A DNA stretch of 20,279 nt from an uncultured Mycoplasma sp. GTDB lineage: Bacteria; Bacillota_I; Bacilli_A; Mycoplasmatales; Metamycoplasmataceae. Positions 1 through 10,529 of this stretch are shown piece by piece. A program made the position numbers and the translations under genes. The stretch is taken from NCBI GenBank assembly GCA_947041065.1, contig CAMRCV010000001.1, positions 1-20,279 of the forward strand, written 5' to 3'. A model generated the notes under the pieces. That model searched no databases. It saw only the letters and a list, made by a program, of their open reading frames with translations, and was not told the DNA's origin. The first letter of the stretch is position 1; every line of letters begins with the position of its first letter.

Positions 1-47
1 GAGATGCGCATTAGTGACTGGAGTTCAGACGTGTGCTCTTCCGATCT
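1..47. other. Illumina P7 adapter carry-over (artefact)
   Basis: Positions 14-47 match the standard TruSeq index-read adapter from GTGACTGGAGTTC to CTCTTCCGATCT. Positions 1-5 (GAGAT) match the end of the P7 flow-cell sequence, and positions 6-13 (GCGCATTA) sit where the 8-base i7 index belongs. Its reverse complement, TAATGCGC, is as I recall the TruSeq HT D708 index. The block is GC-rich beside the AT-rich sequence that starts at 48. It is a sequencing or assembly artefact and not genomic DNA. It marks a contig end and truncates the first gene. Confidence 0.97.
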
Positions 48-3000
48 AAAATCAAGAAGTGAAATTAAACAACGACATTCTTGTTGAACAAAATGTCGGA
101 AAACTTTATAATGAAACCAATGAAAAGTCATTGTTATTTGAACTTAGTTCTAAAGATGATATTAAGTCTCATAAAGTTCCTCAATCTTACATTTTTAAAA
201 TTTTAGACCTTGTTTTTAAAGGTATGTCAGTAGATAATAATTATATAAATCCAATCATAACTTTTGAAAATTATTCTTATATTCCACTTAGTGATTCAAA
301 CACCAATACAACAAAGTTATTAAAAATGCAAAATGCAAAAATTATTAGAATGCAAGATTCGTACGGAACAATTTACGGTGTTACAAAACAAGCTCCAGGA
401 ATGGGTGAAACAAACGGTAAATATTATATTTTACAAGAACAAATTGTTGGTGGCAAAAAAGGTTGAATTTCAAAAAACCCAGTTAACTTTAATGGTGGTG
501 ATGAAGAGTTTGCAAAATTCATTCAAATGAAAAATTTAAATTTTGCAACCACTACATCAGCTGGTAAGGAAAGAGTGGTAGTTGGACCAAGCGGTTGAGC
601 AAAACAAAATGCCAATTATGAGAATAAATATTCAATTCCTTTTAAAATTGTTATCCCGGGTGCAGACATTATTAATAATTGACAAGAGTCAAATAATTTC
701 AATGTTTTTAGAGATAATCTAATTAGTTCACTAACAAATATTTTAGAACCTTTAATTTCGCCTAAAAACTTAAAGATTTTTATTGAATCAATGACAACAT
801 CAATGACAAAAAATGGTTTTGCAGATGTACTAACATTCCCTTCTCAAATTGAATCAAGAAAATTACAAAAAATGTTATTCGGAATTTTTTATGAAGGGGC
901 TAAATATAGTGAAGATTTATATTGAAATAATTTTTTAGATGAAATATTAGGAACCATTATTGACAACCCAGACCCAACGTATATCGCCAAACAAATTGAG
1001 AGCGTTAGTGAAATTATTAAATTGATGTTTGGAAACAGTTTTGATTTATCATCAATCTTGAATTTTATTAACGATCCTAAAGAAATGTTGATTGGATTAC
1101 GTAAAATAATTGCCTCTATAGATATTGATGCAACCATCAATAGTATATGAACTAATTTTTATGATAAAGAATCAAATAAAGAAAATATTATAGAAACAAT
1201 CGGAACAGGTGATGTTTTACCAATTTTGTTAGATAATATTTTGTTAGATAACCCTATCAATCCCGATTTAGGATTTAAGGCAGGATTAAAACAAATTATT
1301 TCTCAAATAAACTTTTCAAAAGTGATTCAATATTTCAAAGAAAATTTAGATTCAGAAACACTTTCTTTGTTCGGACCTATTTTAGATCAGTTAAATGGTA
1401 ATTTAGGAACAGTAAACCCAGATCCTAATAATAATTATTTAAATATTAATTCTGGTCTTAATAAAATCATTGATTTAATGAACATTAATGCAATGTCAGC
1501 CAATATTAAAAATAACTCAGTTATTAGAACTTATTATGTAGATGAAGGAACTGTACCACAACAATACATAATAAATTCTATTTCTATTTCTGGAATTGCT
1601 GCTTCTCTATTAAGTTCTTTAGGTCAAAACAATGATAATGATGATGCTTTACACAATGCATTAATAGAATTATTGAATATTTCATCTAAAACAGAGTTAA
1701 TTGGTGGAATTGTTGGAGTTTATCAACCAGAATCTGATCCTAACAAATTAGATATTAGAGATTTACAATCACTTCTCAAATCACCAACACCTCAATTAAC
1801 AGATTTACAAACCTCATTGGAAGAATTATCAATTGCACTTAATAATCCAGAATTCTTTTTAGACCCAGAATCTGTTGTGGGGCAATACTTAACAAATTAT
1901 ATTTTTAATTATTCTGCTGATATTAGTATTCAAAATGAGGATATTAAAAAAAGAGTTGATATTTACTTAGAATTCATGAAGGAAACTGAATTTTTTAATT
2001 TTGATCCAAATAAGGCTGCTCCAAAACCTGGCGGAGCGCTTGGTGGCAATGTTACCAATCCTACTGGACCCGATTCTTTAGCTGACAAATTTATTAATAT
2101 GATTAATCCTAATGTCAAACCTTCAACTACCAATCCTATTTTAGATCTTTTATCTCAACAAGTTTACAATGAGTTTTATAATTCTACTAATCCTTTACAA
2201 TCTAAAGATATGACAGCTGAAATATTAGGTTTTTATTCATTTTGAATGAAGTTAGCAGAAGTTAACCTTAATTCAAGCGCTCTAGTTACTACTAATGATG
2301 TTGCTCAGCAAATTATTAAACTTGTTAATAGCACTTTGAACAAACAGTCTGATATTGGTAAAATATTAAATGCCACTTCTAAATCATTTAATCCGAATGT
2401 AGTGATGAATTTTGATGTTTTGGATGGTTTCACTAATGTAAAAGAAACTGCAAACAAATTAGCAACACTTAGCCCAGACCAACTTATGGCAAGCGGATTA
2501 TCAAAAGAAGCAATTAATTATTATTTTGGATATGACGAAATTACAGGTAAGTTAAAAATTAATAATAATACAATTTCATTAGTTTCTGGACTTTCTTCAA
2601 TAATTTCCTTAGAAAAAACCGTGAATGCAAATGCACCAACTAAGGCTGATTTAATTACTGAAGATTTCATTAGATTGTTTTTACCTAAAAACGATAAAAT
2701 AAAAGCAAAGATTATGCTAACTTTAGGTCAAACAACCTTACAAACCTTGTCAGGTGGCGCTAATAGTATATTAGATAGCTTAGGAATATCTAGTGTAATT
2801 ATGAGTTCTTTCACTGCTGTAACAAATGCTCCTGCTTTGTTGTGATTCACAGTTAATCAAACAGCAACAGACGCAAATAGTATTGGTAATTTAGCTTACG
2901 TGATTAAAGAAAAACTATATAACTTTAATTCTGAGAATGACGAAACATCAATGGGTATTAATTACGAAGGTTTCAAAGGTATTTTTGATTCATTAATAGG

Positions 3001-6000
3001 TAAAGATGTTTATATTGATGAACCTAATTATGAGAATCAACCAATCACGCTATCTCTTGATTTAGATTACTTGAATTATTTAGCTGAAATGTTTGCCACT
3101 AATCCTGATATTTTTGGTGTTAATTTTTCTGAAGCAATTTTGGCGGCTGTCGATTCATTTACAGAAGTTACTACTGATGATTATAAAATTGTAATTTCTG
3201 ATGTTGGTTCTTATTTGGCTAAAGTAAGTGAGGCATACTTAGAAAGTAATAATAAAGCAATTTATAATTTGACTGCTGAAAATGCTCCTAAAGACTCTTT
3301 AGAAATGCAAACATTAATTGAACAAACAGAAGACAAATACAAAATTAATGTTAATGGACTTGAATTTTTAATTATTGGCGCTGATTCAACAGTTGATTAC
3401 TTGTACCCAGTTACAGATTTAAACAACATTCAAGTAAATACAGAAACACAAGCGTTAGTTTATGTCAACCAATCAGGATTTGATAGAGTTAAAGAATCAA
3501 ACGCAAACGCTGTTATTAACAAATATTTCTTAGTTATGGCTCCAGACGACACCACACCAATTATTTTACAAAACAAAATTAATGAATATATTTATATTAG
3601 TACTACAGGGCTAAATAATTATAATGATTTAAGTGATGTTGAAAAAAACAACTCTTTATTTAAAAAAGCTTATTTATACAATGAAACAAACCCACTAAAA
3701 CCAGAAATATCTTTAAGGGTGCAAACCATTGAGGTTTTAATATCAACAATTAACAATGTCAACTTATTGATATCTAGTGTTTTATTATTTTTAATTGGTA
3801 TTATCACAATATTTGTTATTAAAAGATATGTCTCATCTAGATCTAAAGTTTTAGGTATTTTGAAGGCTCAAGGATATAAATCTATTCAAATAGCTGCTTC
3901 TATTTGTCTTTTCGCCTTGATTGTTTCTTTCTTTGGAGCTACTCTAGGTTATATTGCAGGACACTTCTTGCAGTTGCCAATTATGCACATTTTCTCGATA
4001 TATTGAACCCTCCCCATTGGACCAAGTGCCTTTAATGTATTATCGCTTGTCATCACGGTTTTAGTGCCTTTATTTGGATTAATATTATTAACAATTGTAA
4101 CAACCTTATTTTTATTAAAGGTAAAACCAGTTAAATTAATGGATGGATCATTCCAATTAAATAATTCAAAAATTGCAGAAGTAATTAAAGACAAGCATCA
4201 TTCAAAAAACATTAAATCGAAATTTACACTATCGCTTTCATTAAACTCTGTTTGAAAGTTAATAGCTTTATTGATTTCCTTGTTGCTAACTGTAACTATT
4301 ATGAGTTTTTCTTTAGCATCACAAAACGCTTTTGGTAATGCCGTTAATAAAACATATAAAAATAGAAAATATGATTTCAAAATTGATTTAATTACCCCAA
4401 CCTTAGAAGGTGGAGCTATCACAACGCTAGATAAACAAGATATCGCCAACCTACTTTATGTTCCAATAGGAAATCCTAACGAGGGTTCAACTTACTTATC
4501 AACATATTTTGCTCCAGGACCTAATGATGTTATTAATCCAATGTATTCAAATGGATACCAACCAAATGGAAACCCATCTATTCATGATAAGCACATCATT
4601 ACTAAATCTTCATTTGATTTAATTGTTAATAGTGGTGGTGTTGAAACTAACGTTTGAGATTCTTTATTTAACTCAATGCCTGATTCACAAAGAATTAGCG
4701 TTATTGAAGCTTCACAATATGCTGCAAAATGACTAGAATGAACACAAGGACTAACAAACTACGGACAAAGTAATGAATATAAATTAGCTGATGATTTAAT
4801 TAATAAAGCTCCATATTTTAAATATTTAATTAATTTAGAAAGTCCAGAAAAATCAAAGTTTGTTTATCGAAATATTAACAATGCAACAGGACAATATTTC
4901 TATGAAGATATTATCATTACTGGAAATCAAACTTATGTTCAATCAGGAATTAGAGAAAAGTATCGAGCATTTTTAGTTGATGCATACAATAAAGCATTAA
5001 ATTATGATGAGGAAGCTAACAATCCAGAAGATAGTAATGCTCCAGAGTTTGTAGAAGATTTCTTCTTGATGTTTGGTAGCGTTGTCTTTGATGAAACAAC
5101 AAATGAAAAATTCTCTTATGCTACAACCTTTAATGCAAATGATCAAAGCCATATGCCAACCATCAACGGATATAACCCTAACTCACAACAAGTACAAATA
5201 CTTGATAGCGGCGGTCAAAACCTTTTAAGTTTAATTGATCAAAAATGAGAATCAAGTTCTAAAGAAGTTATTCCTGTGGTTATTAATCATGTGGTAAAAG
5301 ATAATCAAGGATTAGATGTTGGCTCACAATTAGAGTTAACAGTTATTAATACAACTAATAGATTTACTGAAAGTATTAAAAAAACTTTAAACTTGGGTCC
5401 TCCTGTAAAAACAACTTGAACTATTGAGGTTGTCGGAATTAATGAAACATTCATTAATGAAGAGTGAAGCACTACACAAAAAATTGTTAATACTATGACT
5501 TATTTAGATGACCCGAAATTAGCTGTTGAAAATGAAATTCCTTTTAATGGAATATTATCAATTGATTCAGCACCTAAACAAGCTACAGAATCATTAGGTT
5601 TATATTCAGAAAATGGATATTGATCTGCGAATAATAAAATTGACTTAATTTCAACTAATATTTCAAGTGAACAACAAGAAAAAAATACCAATATTTTTAA
5701 AGAACTATTTTATAAGATACAAGGTACAGGATCAAGTATTGTTAATAATTCAGTCTTCGCTAAAACATTGAGAATCATTGACCCTAATCTTTCACATGCA
5801 AAAGAATCTTCATTAATTGAAATCTTTTTATTGGGTGATAACAATATTGCGTTGCCTGATATGATTAATCCTGGAATGGAAACAGTTGTTAACAACGCTC
5901 TAGAAAAATTTTCAGAAATTTATAGTAGTAATAATATAATTGGTCCTTCTTTTAAAGATATTAAATCTAAAAATATTGAGTCAGGATTTATTTCAAATAC

Positions 6001-6412
6001 TACTAATGCTATTAATTCAGTTAACACTATCGTGATTGTCTTATCGTTATTAATATCAATTACTATCTTAATTATGATTTCCACATTAATCATTAGTGAG
6101 AATGAAAGAAACGTTGCCATATTCTCAATTTTAGGTTATAGCAATGTAGAAAAAATGAAGCTCTTCTTTTCACTTTACATTCCAATCATCATCCTTTCTA
6201 TTCTTTTGTCAATACCATTAACTATAGGATTGATATCAATGTTTGCGAGTGTTGTAAATTCAGCGGCTTTAATATCACTATCAATTTCATTAGGAGTAAC
6301 AGATGTGTTGTTATCATCATTAATAGTTCTTTTGATTTTCTCAGCAACATCATTACTATCGTGATTAAACTTAAACAGAATAAAACCAATTATGTTATTG
6401 AAGGGGGAATAA
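48..6412 (+). CDS. Giant FtsX-type ABC transporter permease (5' truncated)
   Basis: One frame, read with TGA as Trp, runs open from the adapter junction to TAA at 6410-6412 and gives 2,120 visible residues. The true start is lost at the contig end; the GTG at 59 is only an internal codon. The visible order is an extracellular-type region (about residues 1-1230), a first FtsX-like domain with about three membrane helices (about 1235-1365, including the juxtamembrane KVLGILKAQGY), a further helix near 1405-1425, a second ectodomain of about 550 residues, and a second FtsX domain at the C-terminus (about 1990-2115, with VAIFSILGY). The repeated '...LGYS/LKAQGY' segment after the first helix is typical of FtsX/MacB/LolC permeases. 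Large double-FtsX permeases are known in mycoplasmas. The ATPase gene follows after one base, so the two probably form one ABC complex in the cell membrane. The substrate is unknown; export or membrane-protein/lipoprotein handling is inference. Confidence 0.88.
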
Positions 6413-6413
6413 A

Positions 6414-7289
6414 ATGAAAAACAAATTTTTAGAAAAATTTTTAAATAAAACAGCTGAACTAGATTTGAGTCTATTTGACTCTAATATTATTAAAGTCGAC
6501 TTTAATACTAAAAAAGAAATCACAAGAGCTAATAATAGAAAAAGAAGAGGTAAAAAAGATCCTAACAAAAACTTGGTGAATAAAGAAGGTAACATTATTG
6601 ATATTTATGATTTAAATAAATATTATGTTTCCGGAGGTAATTCAACCCAAGTGCTAACAAACCTTAATTTATCAATTAAAAGAGGAGAGTTTGTTGTTTT
6701 GTTTGGTAAATCAGGTTCTGGAAAAACAACCTTATTAAATTTAATATCGGGACTAGATCGTCCAACCACAGGAAATCTTGTGGTTTGTGACAAAAACCTA
6801 CCATATTTATCAAACAATGAACTAACAACATTTAGACGTGAAAATTTATCGTTTATTTTCCAAAGTTATAATTTACTAACTAACTTGAGTGGTTATGATA
6901 ATGTTGAAACCGGAGCTTACTTACAAAAAGATAAAAACAAAAAACCAGATATTCAGCAAATGTTTCAAGATTTTGATTTATTAGATGTTATTCATAAGTA
7001 TCCTTCACAAATGTCTGGTGGACAACAACAAAGAATTTCAATCTTAAGAGCTTTGGCTAAAAGTAGTGAAATCATTTTTGCTGATGAACCAACCGGAGCT
7101 TTGGATAAAAAAACAGGAACCATCGTGATGGAATTATTGAGAAAAATTAATCAAGAGTTAGGGAAAACGATTATTATGGTTTCTCATGATCCTGATGTTG
7201 TCATTTATGCAACAAGAGTTATTAAGTTATCAAAATCAAAAATAATTGCAGATAACATTATTCAATATGCTGACAATATTATTGTTTAA
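6414..7289 (+). CDS. ABC transporter ATP-binding protein, LolD/MacB-like
   Basis: This 291-residue ABC ATPase shows every core motif: Walker A GKSGSGKT (98-105), Q-loop Gln150 in FIFQSYNLL, signature SGGQQQR (201-207), Walker B IIFADE (220-225) with the D-loop after it, and H-loop His258 in MVSHDP. The FIFQSYNLL and ADEPTGALD wording is typical of the LolD/MacB (MJ0796-type) subfamily that pairs with FtsX-like permeases. The start is ATG at 6414, preceded by AAGGGGG at 6401-6407 and one base after the permease stop, so the gene is translationally coupled to the permease. It has about 60 extra N-terminal residues, including a very basic stretch (NRKRRGKKDPNK, 41-52), that a usual LolD of about 225-235 residues lacks. 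It should energise the upstream permease from the cytosolic side. Confidence 0.95.
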   Translation: MKNKFLEKFLNKTAELDLSLFDSNIIKVDFNTKKEITRANNRKRRGKKDPNKNLVNKEGNIIDIYDLNKYYVSGGNSTQVLTNLNLSIKRGEFVVLFGKSGSGKTTLLNLISGLDRPTTGNLVVCDKNLPYLSNNELTTFRRENLSFIFQSYNLLTNLSGYDNVETGAYLQKDKNKKPDIQQMFQDFDLLDVIHKYPSQMSGGQQQRISILRALAKSSEIIFADEPTGALDKKTGTIVMELLRKINQELGKTIIMVSHDPDVVIYATRVIKLSKSKIIADNIIQYADNIIV

Positions 7290-8001
7290 TTAGTAATTTT
7301 TCATAATCAAAATGAGCGTGCTTAATTTCTACGCCATTTTGTCACGATTTATCATATCTAGCAATTAAAAATTTATCATATTCTTTAATTACTTTTGTTT
7401 TAATATCTAAAAAAACCACATCTTCCATTTCAAATGTTAAATTAGGAAATCAATTTTGATAAGAAGACTCATTTAAAGAGTTGATAGCGACAAAACCCCT
7501 GTAGTCTTCGTGATATAAAGAGTCATACAATTTATTTTGTTCTATAGGACATCAAAAAATAGAGAATACTTTAAAAGTACTAAATATCAATTTTGTAGAT
7601 ATGTTATAACCTTTTTTAAATGTTAAAAAATTTGAATAATTATATTTAACTTTATTTTTTCAGTTATAAACTTTATTTACTTTATCCACACTAGTTGGTA
7701 CCAATAAAATGATTTTTATAAATTTGTGAACGTTTGGGATGAAAAAAAATGGTGTTGAAAGAAAAAAATTATCAGAAGAAGTAAAGTCAATAATGTTATC
7801 AGGATATTTATCTTTTAAAGACATAAATGTTTCATTAGTAACAAAGACTTCTAGAATACCAATATTCGCAAAATAATCAGTATTTGTCATTGCCCCCAGA
7901 AGGGTGTTGTTCGCCAAAGAATACCACAAATTATTTTGCTCACAGGCGGACACAAAATGAGTCAAAACCTTTTTATAATCATTGTAATTTTCTTGTATCA
8001 T
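7279..8001 (-). CDS. LicD-like protein with degenerate active site
   Basis: The frame runs from ATG at 8001 to TAA at 7279-7281 and gives 240 residues when TGA is read as Trp. LicD-family enzymes transfer phosphocholine or similar groups to glycans or lipids. Their hallmark is GGTLLGAVRHxGFIPWDDDIDI. Here residues 26-54 follow the same pattern around LWYSLANNTLLGAM, but the acidic DDDID aligns with IGILE (47-51). The C-terminal pattern of a phenylalanine-glutamate strand and a final YGDY-like element is matched loosely by LTFEMEDVVF and LIARYDKSW. No signal peptide or membrane helix is evident. The gene converges on the ABC operon and overlaps its last 11 bases. It may be an inactive or repurposed relative of LicD. 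Assignment rests on motif resemblance only, and a different nucleotidyltransferase-fold family is possible. Confidence 0.6.
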
Positions 8002-8012
8002 AGTTAAATTAC

Positions 8013-8018
8013 ATTATA
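8013..8018 (-). promoter_or_regulatory. -10 box for the LicD-like gene
   Basis: TATAAT on the minus strand ends 11 bases before the ATG at 8001. No Shine-Dalgarno lies in between, so the transcript would begin about 4-5 bases before the start codon. A TTGACT upstream is only 11 bases from the -10 box, too close for a normal -35. Confidence 0.55.
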
Positions 8019-8068
8019 CTTAACAAATAAGTCAAATTAATATATTTTTTATCAGGAAATTTAAAAAA

Positions 8069-8077
8069 TGATATAAT
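8069..8077 (+). promoter_or_regulatory. Extended -10 promoter of the P80-P60-HinT operon
   Basis: TGATATAAT matches the extended -10 consensus TGnTATAAT exactly. It lies 46 bases before the ATG at 8124. AAAGGGGA at 8112-8119 supplies a Shine-Dalgarno, so this mRNA should have a leader of about 40 bases, unlike several neighbouring genes. Confidence 0.65.
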
Positions 8078-8123
8078 TTTTATAAATTTAAAATAAGGCT
8101 TTTTAATATTCAAAGGGGAATTT

Positions 8124-10529
8124 ATGGAAAAAGAAAAAAAACCAAAAAAACCAAAAAAACCAAGTTCTCCTAAAAAATCATTGTCTAAAAAAATATCTAG
8201 CATCAATACCACATCTACTATTTCATATGGAAATGTGGACGTTAACCCTAAAGATAAAAGAGTAAAATGATTATTCGGTGCAGCTATTGCTTCATTGCTT
8301 TGTATTGGTATTGGGGTTCCAATAGGAGTTGCTGGTGTTCAATATGTAAGTGAAAAACCATACGATGGTAATTTACCTGTTTTTGAAGGTGGTCCATCGA
8401 TTGATGACATGATCACTATTAATAAAGATAAAGACAAAATAAATAAAAATGCTGAAAAGATTGAAAACATAGTTGTAGAAAAACTTTATAGAGAAGAAAG
8501 AGAAGCCTTTTTAAAATTCGAAGCTTTTGTAAATAATACTAAATATAAAGGAACAAACGATTCAGTTGGTTCAACAAGTTTTGGTGTTGATGTTTCTAAG
8601 TCTTTTGATGATATTAGAAAATCACAAGAAAAAGAATTGAATAATGCTAAAAAAGCAATGAGAGAATCTTATCCTACTGAATGACCGCTAAAATGAAGTG
8701 AAGAATTAAAGTCAGAAAAATATGGTGGTTCACATACAGATGAAGAAGCAATTGATTTTTTAACAAAAAACAAAGCCAAAGATGCTGCCTTTGCAAGATT
8801 CAATACAGCTGAAATTAATATCACATCTTGAACAAAAGCAGATTTAAGTTTACAAGCACAACAAAACATTATTTATAAAGATGATGCCGGAGATGAACAA
8901 AGCATTCCTGCAGGAACACGTTTATTTTCTCCAGATATATTAGGAAATAAAAATTTCTTAAATGACAATGGTGATAATGTGGCCGTTCCAACAAAAGTAA
9001 ATCCTAGTACTCCAGCTTCAGAAGTAAAAATAGCAGTTTACCAAACTAAATCATATGTTTTAGAAGAAAGAAATCCTTTGAATCGTTTACCTGATTTGTA
9101 TAATCAATATTTTAAATCAGCAAACATTAGTAGTGTTTCAATTCCTTTGGTTCAAAATGTAGAGAATACAGAATTAGAGCTAACTATTACACCTGCTATG
9201 TTAACAAACTTATTTACAATGTCTAGAACAACTTCAGGTCAACAAGTAGTGCCATTCAATACTATTTCAAATTTTATGGGTGCTAATACATCATCTACAA
9301 GACAAGACATAGATAAAACAATTTTAAATACAGTTTTAGCTGCTGCTCCAGAAACTGAAACACCACCTACTAGAATTGATGCAACAACAGGTTCACAATT
9401 AGGTTCTTCTAAAGTTACTTCATTAGCAACATTAATTAAAAGTGAAGAAAATGAATTAAGATCATTTCATGTTGCAGCCATTTCTGCCACTGAAACACCA
9501 ACAAAAGACAATGGATTATTTAAAATTAAAAACGCAAATCCTATAGACATTTTTTTAGATAAAATTTTATTTATGGACCCAACTATTGCGGCGGGTGTTT
9601 CTAAAAACATTACTAATTTAATAACATTTTTACATGAAGAATTATTACCAGAAAAACCAGCAGCTCCTACAGCAACTGGAGAAACTATTGTTTTTAAATT
9701 AAAACCTAATTTTGATTTATTTAAGTTTAACAAAAATTTAAAAGACAAGATTAATGCTATTAACTCTCTTGATTTTAGCAATACTTTTAATGACCTTTTA
9801 AATTCATCATTTGAAGATTTAAATCCTTATGCCGGGTTTGACCCAGCAGCAACAGGTGATGCAAATGAAGTTCCTAAAAAATGAACAGTTTATAAAATTG
9901 GTAAAAATACTTTCTTATATGTTGATGCAAAAGGTCTAACTGTTTATAATCTTGAAGATTTATCAAATCCCACAGCTTTACCAGGTCAAGAGCCATCTTT
10001 AAAAATGTTAAAAAGCGATATTCAAAATACAATTGATGTGGCTGATAATCCTGATCAAGTAATTTTATATGATGTTGCTGCACAATACAACAAGATAGCT
10101 ACTCCTGAAATAATTAACAAAATCCTTATAGAAGAAAACAAACCATATATTACAAATACTTTGATTACAGAAGATAAAATAACTGAAATAGATGCTAACA
10201 AAATGATAGATGATGTATATAAAAATTTTATTAGTGTTATTAACAATACTATTAATCCAGATGTTAAAAGTGCCATGACTGATTTATCTCTTTTTGTTGA
10301 AGAATTAATTAAACCAATGAACAGTTATGATTTCTTTGAGGTAACTCCAGTGTTGGGCGGACCCATTTCTTTGAAATTCATGAATAATTCAAAATATATT
10401 AATGGTAATCTGAATGGATACTTATTAATTGAGTCAGAGTTTGATGATAAGTTAAGAGCTATTATTTCTATCCAAACACAAGCAAAACCCGGAATGCTTT
10501 CTAACGAGATTAAAGCAGGTGGTAAATAA
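8124..10529 (+). CDS. HinT-interacting membrane complex protein P80
   Basis: The protein has 801 residues. ATG at 8124 follows AAAGGGGA at a good spacing. The N-terminus is a highly basic tail of about 48 residues with Lys-Pro repeats (KKPKKPKKP, 5-13). A single hydrophobic helix follows (about 49-71, WLFGAAIASLLCIGIGVPIGV), and the remaining 700 or so residues are polar, which fits an N-in anchor with a large external domain. There is no lipobox. The call depends mainly on context: in M. hominis a membrane protein P80, a lipoprotein P60 and the cytosolic histidine-triad protein HinT are encoded together (hitABL locus) and interact. Here the same three-gene order is seen. P60 begins in the stop codon of this gene (TAATG). 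Molecular function is unknown. Confidence 0.82.
8136..8162 (+). repeat. Three 9-base tandem repeats in the P80 start
   Basis: AAAAAACCA occurs three times in direct tandem and encodes Lys-Lys-Pro three times. Each copy holds a seven-A run across the unit boundary. Unit gain or loss keeps the frame, while slippage in the A tracts would shift it. Confidence 0.9.

Noticed and set aside
466..6364. Apparent chain of short genes or frameshifts in the permease region
   Set aside because: All breaks are TGA codons in one frame; read as Trp (genetic code 4) the frame is continuous. The same holds for P80, P60, lysS and the helicase.
8020..8036. TTGACT as a -35 box for the LicD-like gene
   Set aside because: Only 11 bases separate it from the -10 box, too short for sigma-70 type recognition.
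8009..8212. Minus-strand Phe/Gly-rich frame
   Set aside because: It is the antisense of the P80 Lys-Pro start and its promoter.
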